64,000 bases of DNA from Pohlia nutans (Eukaryota; Streptophyta; Bryopsida; Bryales; Mniaceae). The notes under the pieces are model-generated. The model searched no databases, was not told the origin of the DNA, and saw only the letters and a program-made list of their open reading frames with translations. Within the stretch, counting starts at the first letter, position 1. Every line of letters begins with the position of its first letter. The stretch covers positions 13,517,501-13,581,500 of the forward strand of contig CM040096.1 in the NCBI GenBank assembly GCA_022496805.1, given 5' to 3'. Position numbers and translations under genes: made by a program. Shown here piece by piece: positions 11,517-24,254 of the stretch.

Positions 11517-12093
11517 GTGCATGAGTGTCCATTTTTTGGACGATGTACAGATTTCATCCACATTTTATCATCCGTCGCGCTCTTTTTGTAGTGTGAATTT
11601 TTTACTACAGATTTTATCGGAAGTTAGCTTCATGCATGTGTTATCCGATTTGAAAGGGGATGGTTTGTGAAAAAAATTATGCCTCATTTCAAGTTGCAAT
11701 GATTCACCGTAAATTTCTAATATCTTAGTTCAAAATGAATCAAAAGTGCTCTTGAAAAAGTCAACTCATAAAATTAAGCAACCAAAAAATCTCCAAAAAT
11801 CACTACACTTAGAGTATTACATTTCAACCCATCACAACAAATTTCATCCATAGATTGTCAATATCTTATTCGTTATGGAATAACAAAAGAATTTTGAATT
11901 TTAAGTTTCATATTTTATACAAAAATATTAGCGATTGCATTCATAGATTTAACTATATAGATAGAATCTTAAATTCATAATGTACAACTTTTATTCATAC
12001 ATCAAGTTCAAAATATCCTTCTTAATTGCATTTTATAATGCATCTTTGCAAAACTGCCCAATTTGGAGAGGGCTATAGGCATTTAGGAGTTAA
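11513..12093 (-). mobile_element. TTAA element, common ~577-bp family
   Basis: One of the complete copies of the most abundant family here (others at 28236, 36679, 49943, 58201 and 59091). Characteristic interior: 'gatgtacagatttcatcc', 'gcatgtg(t/a)tccgat', and at the far end 'gcaaaactgcc(c/a)aatttgg'. The right terminus is GGCATTTAGGAGTTAA. The left terminus is decayed (TTAAGTGCATGAGTGTCC), but the TTAA remains. Non-coding. Confidence 0.8.
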
Positions 12094-12356
12094 GAGCTTC
12101 TCCACCAGTCATAGCAATAACCATGCCAATGGAGAGAAAGTGAACTGTAGCTACTGGCAGTTCTCCACCGGTCCTCCGCCAACTCTAGTGATATTGCTCG
12201 ACTCTCATGCCATTCAATGCCTCTTTGAGCTCTAGACCTTTGAGGGACGTGTAGAATTGCAAGAACCTCACATTCTTTTTTTGGTTCGTTGATCTTGTTT
12301 TGCCCCCAAATTTGCAGTTTGTTGATCCTTTTTTGGTCCCGATTTGGCATCACTGG

Positions 12357-12358
<2 letters not shown>
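12094..12358. other. Intergenic spacer
   Basis: No gene recognised. Confidence 0.4.
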
Positions 12359-12452
<94 letters not shown>

Positions 12453-12473
12453 TATTATTATTATTATTATTAT
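12359..12473. repeat. (AT)n microsatellite followed by (TTA)n
   Basis: About 85 bp of uninterrupted AT dinucleotides (12361-12444), then 'aatatatat' and a short TTA trinucleotide run. Confidence 0.97.
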
Positions 12474-12490
12474 AAATAAAATCTTACATA

Positions 12491-13063
12491 TTAACCCCTA
12501 AAGGACTAAGTGCCCTAACTAGGACATTTACAAAACAGGGTAAATTTTCACAATGTCAATTTTGAGTCTACTATTCTCAAAATTTTAGTGAACCTGAAGA
12601 ATTTCTAGAGCTTCGTTGAAATATAATTTTTTTTCCCACTAGACATCGGTAGAAAAAGTTATGTTGCCCGAAGCCTTTTTTTCGCAAGGCTGGGGCAACT
12701 GGGGAAAAAATGCTACACTACTCCAAAAGCTCAAAAATGTGATATGAAAGCAAGTGACATGATATTATTTGGGTTGGTAAGAAAAAACTCTCCGTAGTTC
12801 AAAAATTTCATTCCAAGAGGCCAGTCAAAAATTTCTACCGTGGTTACGCAGGGTGGGAGAAAAATAACTTTCATTTAGAGATAAAAATGTGAGATTTTGT
12901 TATTTTTCTGTAAATTTTTTCTACTTCAAAAAGAGACAAGAGTATTTGTTTTTACCGTTAAGATTGAGATATTAAACATAACCCAGTTCACAATAAATCT
13001 TAAATGAATTTGGCAATGGTTTGGACCTCCTCCACTTGCGGTTACCGTATTGTTTTCAATAAG
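12491..13063 (+). mobile_element. Probable TTAA element, right end unclear
   Basis: It starts TTAACCCCTAAAGGACTAAG, like the start at 21386. I cannot find a matching inverted end. The sequence runs up to the TTAA of the next element at 13064, so it is truncated or its right end has decayed. Confidence 0.5.
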
Positions 13064-13500
13064 TTAACCCCTAAGAGCCCGAGGGGTATTGGACAAAACA
13101 TAGTCGTGTTATAATATGTACCTTCCATATGTTTAATGAAGTTTGGTTCAATAGACAAAATGTAAGACATCATGGCTACAAATTATCCATATGGTCAAAC
13201 TTTCAAAAATAATTGTACATAACTTTTTAATGAATTTAAAAGCATTAAACTTTGAAAATTTGTATAAATTATAATTTTCACTTTTAGAGTTTAAAATATA
13301 GCATAATTGGTTGAGGTTGGTTTTATCTATTGTAAACTTCAAAAAAGCAAAAGAAATGATGGAAGGAACATCAATAATTTCCCTAAATAGCAATTTTTAT
13401 AACACTAAGACAATGTTGAGGTGATCCACTTTAAAAATTTCTCCCGAGTGGAGTTTAACTTGGATTGACATGATTCAAATTGTGTTGGAAAGTAGTGTAA
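13064..13500 (+). mobile_element. Partial TTAA element
   Basis: It starts TTAACCCCTAAGAGCCCGAG and is collinear with the reverse complement of 11150-11516, then with the reverse complement of 10113-10314. The right terminus is lost near 13500. Confidence 0.7.
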
Positions 13501-13635
13501 TGATTCAAGTTACCTCAAGAACAATGTAAATGTTTTGTAAACTCTGCTAGTTGCTCATGTTGTGAGGGAGACTTGTGAGGCTGAGGCGAAGAGCTAGCGA
13601 CAGGCAATTGTGCAATGTCTCCATACAAGTCTACA

Positions 13636-13859
13636 TAAGGTAGGAGCAACAAAACCCAACAGTGTACCTAGTGTCGATAGAATCTAAACCATGCAATCAT
13701 TCTAAAACGCAAATCTAGGCGCATCATAGAGCCTTTGTTGTATGTTGTCCTTAATGATAAACAATCTATGGTTTACTTAAATTTACGTTCTAAAATGACT
13801 ATCGTACCTAGATTATGTCGGCATTAGGTACATTGTTGGTTTTTGGTGCTCCTATCTTA
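13636..13859. mobile_element. MITE with TA-AGGTAGGAGC ends
   Basis: Left TAAGGTAGGAGCAACAAAAC and right 'ttggtgctcctatctta' are inverted. Related termini occur at 16194, 18884 and 20110. All four have TA immediately outside AGGTAG on both sides, as expected for a Tc1/mariner (Stowaway-type) TA duplication, but TA could instead belong to the terminus. Confidence 0.65.
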
Positions 13860-13865
13860 TTGCAA

Positions 13866-14150
13866 ATTCTTCTCGGGGAAGTCACTTAGTGTGAATTTTG
13901 GGACACATGAACAAACATAAGGTATTTAATGAGGGGCTATGAAATAATTGGAATATCATACTATTTGTAGTATATTTAGATTATATTCATGGTATATTCA
14001 AAGAATATTCACATAATATTCTCAAATAGGTTTTAAAACACCTAAATTAATTTTAAAATTTTATAAATCTTATCTCAAATGAATAAAAGACATCCTATAT
14101 TTGTTCTCTCGTGATTATCTAAATATTTGGCAGTGACTTCCCTGGAGAAT
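13866..14150. mobile_element. MITE with GGGGAAGTCAC ends
   Basis: Termini are 'ttctcggggaagtcac' and 'gtgacttccctggagaa'. It is homologous over its full length to 60546-60835 (shared 'ctcaaatgaataaaagaca' and 'gtatttaatg'). AT-rich, non-coding; superfamily not determined. Confidence 0.7.
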
Positions 14151-14998
14151 TATTCCAATGCTTTGTAGGTAAATGTGGCAATGAATAAGGATTATATGTA
14201 GCCCACGAGTGGCGAATTAGAAGTATTCATGTGTGGTTAATTTGTGCACTTTAGTGTCCCTTTTTTGGCGAATTAAATAAATGTCCATGATACCATTTGA
14301 TGAATTTTGTTCATTTTTTGCTTGGTGCCCACACCCCTAGGGCCTCAAACCCTAAACCATCTGACAAAACTTTCTTGTGAATGGAAAAATTTGGCAATTT
14401 GGTCCAGCGCACTAGCATTAACCATTAAATGTCGAGCCTATGACCATGGAATCTTGTTTTACGTATCACACTCAATTTTGGCACTATAAATAAGATAAGA
14501 TTTCAACTTTATATTTCTAGTAGATGAAGCCATGTGTCTACTACAAATCATGAATTTTTCACAAATTTTGGTGAAATTATGAAATAACTATGATTTTTTG
14601 AAGCGATTGTAAAAAAAATTCATATCAATTAGGAAATATACTCAAAACTTCTGATTTTTTTACCCACGGTGTAAATTACAATGAAGAGTAGTATATTAAA
14701 TGAATATCAAACCCTGTATCTAATTTTAGAATAATTCCCTACACTATGGTAATACCCACCAAACTTGTAACTCCAATAAAACACTCAATTTTCATTTATT
14801 ACAAAAATTCAAAATGGATTAGAAACTAAACTTGTTAAATTTCATTTTGTTAGTTCAGTTCAAATGCAATAGAACTCATTTTCATGGCCTAAGTTTAGTT
14901 TAAGCAAGAAAAAACAAAAAAAACCACTACATGATTGAACCGATCTTACTACTCTTTCTGTAGTTGGGACCCCATGTAAAATCCAAAAATAGCTTACC
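14151..14998. other. Intergenic DNA, nothing assigned
   Basis: AT-rich without recognisable genes or bounded repeats. Confidence 0.5.
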
Positions 14999-15553
14999 TT
15001 AACCCCTAAATGCCCAAGCATTCAAATAGTGGATGGTAGTTGGTCAAATTCGATTTCAACCTTGAAGATGACTATTTTTGCTTTCAAGTCCAACTAAGAA
15101 AATGGAGCTTATCAAGTCTAGTTTCTACTTCACTTTGTAAATTTGAAAAAATCATAATATTAAGTATTTTATTGCACTTGCAATGTCAAGAGGTCATAAT
15201 CCAAACTACACTACAAAGCATATGTCATTATCAAATTTCCAAATTTAGAAAATGTATTTTAAATTGAATTTTCCCGTATGGTTCTTCATTGTAATCTGAA
15301 CCTTTTATATATTTTTTTGGTAATTAGGAACAATTTTGTAATTTATATGAATTTCTTTGTGTATTTTACTTCAAAAATCATATTAAATTTATATCGCATT
15401 AAGAAAATTTGAAAATTTGAGGATCAATAGGAAACATATGTTTACATTTATTAAAAACATTTCAAAAAATATATCAAAGGCTATTGTTGAGCAAACTCTA
15501 TATGAAAGTGTTGATTGACTTTTTTGTGAATGCCCTGGGCATTTAGGGGTTAA
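14999..15553. mobile_element. TTAA element, 555 bp
   Basis: Near-perfect inverted ends TTAACCCCTAAATGCCCAAG and CTGGGCATTTAGGGGTTAA with TTAA on both sides. The interior is unlike the 577-bp family. Non-coding. Confidence 0.82.
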
Positions 15554-15740
15554 TTTAACTTGAAGAGATGGCGTGATCAACAAAGAGCCTTCGCAAAAAG
15601 AATTGGATGAAAAATCCTTCATCTACTCTATGATACTTCAATTCACTTTGAATAAGTTACATCCATTCACCAGTATATGGCTGCAACGATGTTTAAGGGT
15701 TAAATGCAACAAAATTGCAACCACGGCAGAGAGTGACCTC

Positions 15741-15764
15741 GGGGGGGGGGGGGGGGGGGGGGGG
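15741..15764. repeat. Poly-G run of 24
   Basis: An uninterrupted run of 24 G on the plus strand. It could form G-quadruplexes, and its length is likely to be unreliable in sequencing. Confidence 0.95.
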
Positions 15765-16193
15765 TGCGCCTTGTTTTTTTGCCCTATACCCATGTTGCCT
15801 CAATCTCATGGCCCATTCACACCAGTCACCTAACGCGAGTGCGGTAAAGAATTTGCGTTCATCAAGTGAGGTTTTGGTAGATATAGTGTGCTCTTGTAAA
15901 AAAATAAAAATTAACCTGACGCATGCAAGAAGTTGTTCCAACGCATTTTGGGTGCCGCAAGAAATTTGCGCTCCACCAACGCACATGGGTTGGCCAATAG
16001 CAGGAAGAGACAAGGCTCTAGCACTGCAAGAAATTGAAAATTATTTTCGAAATTTACCTTGCAACATTCCAAAAACACAACGCAAATGCCGGAGCTTCTT
16101 AGTCTGAATGAGCCATCAATGAGGTAGGGAATTGGCTACAGATCATAGAAAATTTTACATTGCACAAAAACAAAATATTCTTTCAATAGTATA
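15765..16193. other. Intergenic DNA with overlapping open frames
   Basis: Open frames exist on both strands through 15693-16107, largely because of the poly-G tract and moderate GC content. No motif supports a gene. Confidence 0.4.
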
Positions 16194-16498
16194 TAAGGTA
16201 GAGGGCTCATAAACCGATTAAATTTCAGGTTTGAATAAGTTCCTCATGGAGTGTTCAAAAGAGTTTTTTTGGGAGAATGTGCAAACTTTGTTGGAGAGCA
16301 TTGATGATGGAATCAAAAATTTCCAAATTTTCTTTATTTAGTTATGAATTTTGGAAGGTGATGTCATAGGTGTTCCTTAAACCGATCAAGCTGTGGTGTA
16401 CATTTGAGGGTGGGCTTGAAGGCTAGAATCTTCTTTCTGAGAAGATTGGCCTAGTGCACGGTTTCTGGTCCTGCACGGATTATGAGCCCTCTACCTTA
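16194..16498. mobile_element. MITE with TA-AGGTAGAGGGCTC ends
   Basis: TAAGGTAGAGGGCTCATAA on the left is an exact inverted match to TTATGAGCCCTCTACCTTA on the right (19 bp). It is 305 bp long and non-coding. Confidence 0.75.
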
Positions 16499-18280
16499 AT
16501 CACAACCTAAAAGGGAAAAACATCTGCCGTGTTCAGTACTGGTTTGATCCTCTTGAAGAAGAAAGAAAGAAAAAGAAGAACTCCGGTCTTTCAGCCACCA
16601 TATCCCTCAACGCTTCCTCCACATCGAACAAGTTTGGAGTCTGTTCCGTAGGGTGGTCATGTACAGTACCCTACAATAAGTATCTGTCATTTTGGGTTTA
16701 TAAAGGTTTGCCATTAGAAAATGATAAAATTGGAATTTTTGAGCCAAAGTTGAATATGTTGCAAAAACACAAGAGTACTCTTGAGATTTGATAAAAATAA
16801 ATTATTTTACCCGTTTTTACTTGAAGTTAAAAAATCCATTATTTAACCTAAATCAAACGACTATAAATAAAAATTGTATTATTTACCACGTATAAAACTC
16901 TTAATGGAAAGAATGCAAATCCTCTATAGAATCATATGCAAAAGAAATCATGATTTTTGGAGGTTTATTGACTATAAAATTATTGATTGAAACATCTTAT
17001 CATAAATTGTTCAATTTCCAGGTTTAATTTTTAATTTTTTTAAATGTTCACCCCCAAAATGTCAAAAATCCCCAACAATATCCACATTAAATTTTGAATC
17101 CTAATGAGAAAAAACACTCAAAACAGCTAAATGGCAAGAGAATGGATTCCCTAAACTCTAAATGCTCAACCATCCATTTTGTTGATAATTAACAAGTTCA
17201 AAATTATCTTCTATTCACCATAAGTTAGTTTTGCATCTATCCAAAATTCCTTGATATTTGTGCCAATTGACCAACATTGAAACAATACGGATTTCTATAA
17301 TAACTTAGCACTAATATATTATAAAAATAGATGAAAAGTGTGTTAGAACAAAAGTATACTCATTTAGTTTAAATGAGTGATTCTTCATAAATGAAATCAA
17401 TAATTTTAGTGTTTCAAAATTCTCAAAAATTTGCCATATTGAGGATTTACATTTCAAACCCGTCCTTACAAAATTTCACTGAAAATTTGTCAATAACCTC
17501 TTTGTAGTCAAATACAAAAAATAAAAAATAAAAATTCAAGTTTCAAAATTAATTGATAAATATTAATGATAGAAAAGATAAATTCAACCATACAAATGTA
17601 ATCTACAACTTACAATCTACATCTTTTACTTAAATATCATTGCAAAATTAGTTTTACAAATTTCATTTTATAACAAATCATCAAAAAGATGAGCTACCCT
17701 TTTGTATTTAGAGACTAGCGTTTTAACAAGATTTATCAAAACAAGATTCTCTACAACATAATACTTTGGAGAATTGGGTAGAAAGTAATTCATATTTTGA
17801 AATGCCGAACTGAATTTTTGTGATTTTATGAAATTTAAGAAAAAGTCACCAAATATAGAAAATAATATAGCCTAAATTTAGATACTTGATAAATTAGTAG
17901 GTATAGAAGATACTACAATATTCCAAACCCTAATTCGAATTTCAAATGGTACCAAATTAAGTATAGATCACATTTCATCAGATTTCAACCAATCACATGA
18001 TCCATCTGACACTTTTTTGACAAAAATAAGAAAAACTTCTGCTGAAAGTACTACTGTAATTTATTGTAAGGTGGTTGAGGACATGAAGAGTACAGTGACA
18101 ATTGTACAGATGTACGGACAGTCGGTGTCAGGTCGATGAGTGGTCTGAGGAGCTTTTAACAGGTCAGCATTATGCCATTTTTAAATTAATTAATTAATTT
18201 TTAACATTCTGCCATTTTTCATAAGGTTAGCATTCTTGCTTTTTCTTTACCAAATATTCATTATGACACAATGCGGCCCA
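16499..18280. other. AT-rich intergenic DNA
   Basis: No gene or bounded repeat could be supported in this 1.8-kb stretch. Confidence 0.5.
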
Positions 18281-18438
18281 GCATAACATTCAGTAGTCCC
18301 TGCCTTGGTTCAGATGGTGTGGGATATTTCACACCCAACAGTACTTCATCAGTAGCTAGGTGGACAGATGGAGGTTTAAGGTGATGAGCAAAGTGCATGA
18401 AGGAAAGGCAGTGGGTATGAAGGCTACTGAATGTTATG
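18281..18438. mobile_element. MITE with CATAACATTCAGTAG ends
   Basis: Inverted termini CATAACATTCAGTAG and CTACTGAATGTTATG. A related copy in the opposite orientation lies at 43338-43509 and shares 'catgaaggaaaggcagtgggt'-type sequence. 158 bp, non-coding. Confidence 0.72.
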
Positions 18439-18883
18439 AGATATTTCTGCCATGGTGAATATATTTTCTTTGGTTGTGCGTGCCTCTACTTTTCTTCAAT
18501 TAGGGCTGCTTCACACCGTGACAAAAGGTCACGAGGCCGTCAAATTCCATCAATCATATTGCAAGAAATTAAGAAATTGGCCTCTTGGCCAGTCACACAA
18601 GAGGCCAAAGTCTGAAGGCGGTCTCCCTCCAAAACGCCTACATGGCATCACTTTTTGACCATTTTAACACTCAAGAGAGAATTAGGTCAACCAAGAATGG
18701 AAACACAATCCTCCCTCGAGAGACAGTCGATTTAATTTGATAAAAATATAACAACTTGAAATGTTGTTCTTGGCATGTTTTGATAAATTAATCCCATATG
18801 TGTTCAATTAATTGTTCATGAACATAGTGATGAGTAGTGACTTGTTTCCTCTCAGAGCATTGTGATTGTCAGTCAGAATCGCG
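18439..18883. other. Intergenic spacer
   Basis: A short open frame is present, but no motif supports a gene. Confidence 0.4.
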
Positions 18884-19983
18884 TAAGGTAGAGGGCTCTA
18901 AACCCGCCACGGTTCTAAACCCGCACTCTACCAAGGACGAACATTTTGAAATTTTGGATGTACCCATGGTGAAGAGCACCACTTTAGAACCCATGTCATT
19001 TCAACTTCAGAAATTCATAACTAATTTTAGGAACATCCAAATTTTTTGATTCAAAGTATGTTGGTCCTTACTTGGATTTCTCTTCCAGTGAAAAATCATG
19101 CTCAGTTCTCCCTGTGTCCTCATAATGCCACAGCCCTTAACCCCTAAAGGTCCCTAGCTTTTTTGGGCTTAAAATCATCATCGCTTTTGATGTGTTATAG
19201 GTCTAAATGTAAGTGAGGTATAGAAATCTCAACCGTACAATCTTGTAACATACATGTTGTAGATCATGTGGATCAATTTTGGGGTCATTTGGCCATATAG
19301 ATTGCAAGATCATAGTGTTTTAGTGCTAAAAAAGGATGCTGAAATTCTCCTAGCAACACAGTTAGAGGTGAAATTCGTTTTCAAAATTACTCAAATGAAA
19401 AAACGTTGAACTAAAAAGTTGTTCAAAATCATCATATAAACACATTAGTACCAAAAAAGCCTCATGAAAAAAAATTAATGTGCCCTAAATTGGCCTTGCA
19501 ATGTCAAAAAGTAGCCCGAAAAGTGACCCATTTGAACCAAAAAGCAAAAAGTGTCCAAACTAGACCCGTGCACTAAAATGACTCCCAAACATTCATAACA
19601 ACATGGATTGACCTGAAAATTTTACCATGATAACTAGACTTCAAGGGGAATTCAACCCAACAAGTTTTATTGAAAACGGACTTGGGATGAAGGAGATACA
19701 AGCTCCCAAAGTTACTGCCATCAAAATTCACAGAACTGTCCGAAAAAAAAACATACCTACTTTCAAATGATCACCAAAAATTCAATTCATCTCGGATTGA
19801 TCTGAAATTTTTACCACACATTCCATACATCATGCGGGGAGTTTTTTCAAAATTTCAGCAAAATCGGACACGTTTTGCAAAAATTACAGCTCTTCGAAGG
19901 TGACTGTACCCCCAAAAACATCCATAATATGGACGCCGGGACGCTTAGGGGTTAAAGGGGCGGGTTTAGAGCCTCCTACCTTA
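18884..19983. mobile_element. TA-AGGTAGAGGG element carrying a nested insertion
   Basis: Left TAAGGTAGAGGGCTCTAAAC and right 'gtttagagcctcctacctta' are inverted and match the ends of 16194-16498. A TTAA element (19137-19955) is inserted near its right end, leaving a host element of about 280 bp. Confidence 0.7.
19137..19955 (+). mobile_element. TTAA element, long 819-bp family
   Basis: Bounded by TTAA, with ends TTAACCCCTAAAGGTCCCTA and GGGACGCTTAGGGGTTAA. A second, rearranged copy lies at about 57450-58950 on the opposite strand. Non-coding, inserted within the element 18884-19983. Confidence 0.8.
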
Positions 19984-20109
19984 CTTGCAATCAGCATGTT
20001 GCGGGACTGTGAGTAGTTGTGGTAGCCCGCAACATCATTCCTCTTCCATTGTCATTGGTTTGGGCGGCCCTTGAATCAATCCGGATTGATCCGGGCCATG
20101 GTCAGGTTG

Positions 20110-20534
20110 TAAGGTAGGAAAACCAAAAACGGTGAAAATAAGGTGATTTGACCAGAAGGAATGGAGTTAGAAATTATGTGAAATTTTTTTGAGATGAAGA
20201 AGAAGAAATGATGAAGAATGCAAGTTGTTTCGTATTTTTATTCCCCGTAAATAATTATCTACAATTTCTCAAAGTGGGAAGTTTGTCAAACCCCCATCTT
20301 GTATACTAGACTCTTCCTTTTCTACACATGAAAACACCTAAAACGTTTAACTAATATCACAGAAAACCGCACACAAGGCTACTAAAAATTCAAAAAAAAT
20401 TAGTAATTTTTAGTAAATTTTTAGTAATCATGGTCATGCAAAAATTCTCCATTTTCGGTCTACCACCTCTCTGTTTTACTACAACTCTAGTGCACGCCTT
20501 GAGGGCATTAACTGTTTTTGGTTTTCCTACCTTA
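20110..20534. mobile_element. MITE with TA-AGGTAGGAAAACC ends
   Basis: TAAGGTAGGAAAACCAAAAA and its inverted partner 'gtttttggttttcctacctta' bound a 425-bp non-coding element. Confidence 0.75.
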
Positions 20535-21385
20535 TATCCATATAATCTCCTTCTCGTTGCGGGCCATGGTCAACGAGTACAATCTGGATAGATGACCAAC
20601 GAAGAGGAATGGTCTGGTTGCGGGCCATGGTCTAATTGTATAGCCGTATAATCTCCTTCAACTGGTTGGCATGGCCTCTCACCCTCGTTTTACGAAAATT
20701 TGGATCACGACCAACTAACTTTGTCTGGCAAATTGGACACGGTGAGAGACTGAAGAGGTCCAGAAAGATGGCGAGCGATGAGCAATCCATGATGATCCCG
20801 TGGTGACCGAGCTCACAATTGAGTAGGCGATGGGGGACCAAACCATTGCATGAGCCCTCCAAGATAGGTCACGGCCCTATTTCCAGAGCAATAGTACCGA
20901 TGCTTTCATATATTGTAGCCCAGTAGCACCTTCGGTGGAAATAATTCTAAAAACAAATGTAAAAAAATTTGGGATTTTTTTTAAAAACATAAGAGTTATT
21001 TGTAAAGGCATCCGGTCTTTTGTCCTCCTTTTTTCATGGACCAGAGCTGGTACCAGAGCTGGTCGTCATCAATCTGACACCACTCCTCCTCACAGTCCCA
21101 CCCCACTACCCAATTCTTCTCCCTCCCTCCAAATTTTTATGAATTAAAATTTCAATCTATCCAGTGTTCTATTTTGGGTCTACAGTGAGATCATGCCGAT
21201 CCTGTCCTTTCCAAATTACAGGTCAAAAAGAAGGGTTTTGAGGGACTTTACAAATAACTCTATTGTAAGGGGAAAAAAACAGATTTCAAAGAATATTCGT
21301 TTTTCAAAGTTTATTTTTAGAAAAATTAAATGTTCAACAAAAAATACCGAAAGTGCTACTGAACTATGGTAGTCAAAACTGGAAA
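20535..21385. other. Intergenic DNA, nothing assigned
   Basis: 'gttgcgggccatggtc' recurs near 20558 and 20618, and related sequence near 20090. No gene is supported. Confidence 0.45.
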
Positions 21386-22306
21386 TTAACCTCTAAAGGA
21401 CAATGTGTCCTTACTATGACATTTCAATGTTTGGGTAGATTCCCACTGTATGAATTTTTATCCTAATTTTTTGAAAATAATATGTGAATTCAGTGTGTTG
21501 ATGCAGAAATAGGGATCTAGTTTTTTTTTATTCCAACTTTGTAAATGGAAGTTATGGAGAGAAAGAGAATTTTTTGGGGAGAATGGGCAGTTTGGGTAGG
21601 GCTTAAAATAAACCTTAGAATGTTTTTTGCATCTCTAACATTAGGATCTTGCTTTAGACTACCAAAAGAATACATGGTAAACTTTTCTTAGAATTTGGCC
21701 ATACATATTGCAAGTTTATAGCATTTGAAGTGAAAAATTGAAATGACAATCGTTTTTCACCTTTTCTGACCGTCTTTGGAGACATAGGAAATACTTTTGA
21801 ATTGGTCAAAAAAATCTTTAGTCTTTTTTTTGTAATGGGGCTTTTGCAAGCTACGGTTTACTAAAGTGGGGGTGTAGCATGTACACTCATGCTATTGGTG
21901 TAGTAGTGTCCACCTCACAACTTTGAATTAGATCAAAAAAGTCATTGTAGATGGATAGGTTTCTGCTAACACTTCATCTTTGGCGACTGTCGTGTATATT
22001 TTGAGATTTTTAGGCTTTGTTCAGCAACAAAGTTTTTTTACACATCAGGGGCAATCAGAGTTTTTTAACATGTTAACCTCCATAGCTAGGTTTTATAGAA
22101 AATGTATTTAATATCCACTTTTGAAATTCAAACATTGCTTTACTTCCAAAAAAATTGAAAACCAAAAGTATCATGAAAAATTAATCAAAAATTAAATAAG
22201 AGTAATATTCCAAATAAAAAAATATGGTAGCTATATACGCACTTGTGGTATGTTGCTAAAAATTCATGAAGTCAAAATTAGACCCCCTTTTAGCACTTCC
22301 TATATT
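21386..22306 (+). mobile_element. Probable TTAA element, right end unclear
   Basis: It starts TTAACCTCTAAAGGACAATG, resembling 12491. No inverted right end is visible before the next element starts at 22307. Boundary uncertain. Confidence 0.45.
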
Positions 22307-22889
22307 TTAACCCCTAAAGGACCACGAGGCCACCACGCGGCTTCTGGAACTAGGAAGTGAGGAAATTCGAGTTGTTGGGTTGTGAATTGTAACGTGAACA
22401 ACAAAGAAACCCTAGTTCTTTTTCAGAGCTGAATCCGTGGGTACTTCTTGATCGAAATTTCATGAGGTGTGCAATTTTTGGTGATATTTTTGAGCTGCAA
22501 GGAGGCTATTTGGGCGTCACTTGCGACCCTCATATCTTCCTCCTCACACCTCCAAATTACGTGAATTTTTTTGCACATGTTTAAAGTGATGATCATTATG
22601 CATGGTAGAAATTTCAGAATTTTTGGAGCACTTATGATCAATCCGATTTCAGCATATGTACAAAATACCCTGAACGAGTTCCATCAACCTTCTCAACGGT
22701 GGCATTTTCTCAAAAATTGTGCGATTTTGTTGATCCTTTTTTCATATAAAAGCTATGTAAGTCTTCTTTAATTTCAACGGTGCTGATCGTCAAAATTAAC
22801 CCACACCAATGAGGAATTGAGCTTGTTATAAGAGCTAGTCAAGAAAACAAGAGCTAAGCTAAAAACCCCCCCGGTCCTTTAGGGGTTAA
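22307..22889. mobile_element. TTAA element, 583 bp
   Basis: Ends TTAACCCCTAAAGGACCACG and CCGGTCCTTTAGGGGTTAA with TTAA on each side. Non-coding. Its interior has no visible relation to the short elements with similar ends at 5583 and 7685. Confidence 0.8.
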
Positions 22890-23339
22890 GTGCATTTCAC
22901 ATGCACTTTTTGACTAGCGACACACTACCATTTCCAAGCGGAATTGTTTAATTTGGATAAAAAGATTGAAATTTCGCAAAATTTATTGCAGTGGACATTT
23001 TAATGTTAGGATTCTAGAATCAATGCAATTTGTTTTGTCACAAAATTCCATCTCAATATTTTTTAGTGAATTTTCAAAGATTTTAAAAGTGCATCAATTA
23101 GTAACATGTGATTAAAACGTGGTATACCATAGCTTGCAATCAGACAATGTTCAAATCAGTATTAGTTATCAAGAGCAAAAAGGAAATTAGCAAGAAACTG
23201 AATACAAAAAGGATAAAATGATGCTAAAAAACAAGAAAAATCTACAGTCCTTTCGGGATAAAATAGCTACTTTGAAATATTTTCTAATTTTAGTGACCTC
23301 CAATTAGCAATCACTCCCAATGGTCACCTACACCCAAAC

Positions 23340-23342
<3 letters not shown>

Positions 23343-23402
<60 letters not shown>
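23343..23402. repeat. (AT)n microsatellite
   Basis: About 60 bp of uninterrupted AT dinucleotide. Confidence 0.97.
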
Positions 23403-23406
<4 letters not shown>

Positions 23407-23435
23407 ATAACACTTTGGATTTTGAACTTGACATT

Positions 23436-23577
23436 TGGGGCTTCACACTATAGCTGGCCGAAGGCTCCAATTTCTATATTTTATTATATTTTCAGTCCAA
23501 ACCTTTGGGCTCTCAACATGACTTGGTCATGAACTCTGATGGCCTCTCAACTTTGACAGCTATAGTGTGAAGTGGCC
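23436..23577. mobile_element. Small hAT-like MITE candidate
   Basis: Inverted ends TGGGGCTTCACACTATAGCT and AGCTATAGTGTGAAGTGGCC. Flanks TTGACATT (23428-23435) and TTTACATT (23578-23585) match at 7 of 8 positions, suggesting an 8-bp duplication as in hAT elements. Confidence 0.55.
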
Positions 23578-23585
23578 TTTACATT

Positions 23586-24254
23586 AATATGCCTCATTCT
23601 CGTTCATCCTCATTGCATTTTATTTATTTTTAATTTTCATCTCACTCTTTTTGTGTTGACCCCCATTAGAGTACAAATTGATTAAAATTTGTACAGTTGT
23701 TGATATCAAGTACTGTAAGTTGATAGCAATTTCGGTACTCTTGGGAAATGACGTCAGCTTTTTGACTGGCCACGTTGACTCTTTCAGATGTCACAACCAA
23801 TCAAAAAGCAACACGTATCAAATTCCTGAAATTTTGAATTAATTTGTGCCGGAACCGGTATCAACCTACAAATATTTGCATTATTCCTCCAATTGATAGG
23901 GTTTGTTAAACGAAGTCCAATATTGGCACATTTATAATGGTAGTTTGAATCTTCTTCATCTATGTAATTTTTATTTTCTTTTAACTTTATTGTTTTGTAT
24001 GGCAATGTGACTGTCATCACACCCATAACATTTTACACCACTAGTCATTTCCATTCTTTTCAAAGTGCCAAATAGTTTTTCCATTCATGACATGAGCCTT
24101 TTGATTTCAAATAACAATTATTTAATTTTTAATTTTTCCTCAAATTCCACTAGAATAACATTCTATGCTATACTTAATTGAATGTAGGCTCTTGAGTAAA
24201 TTTTTATGATTGCTGTATGAAGTGGAGAGGTGTTAAAAGAGTGAGCTCTTCCTA
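23586..24254. other. Intergenic DNA, nothing assigned
   Basis: No gene or bounded repeat is recognised. Confidence 0.45.

Noticed and set aside
15693..16107. Two overlapping open frames of 106 and 130 codons
   Set aside because: They arise from the poly-G tract and give poly-Gly/poly-Pro on opposite strands; no family motif.
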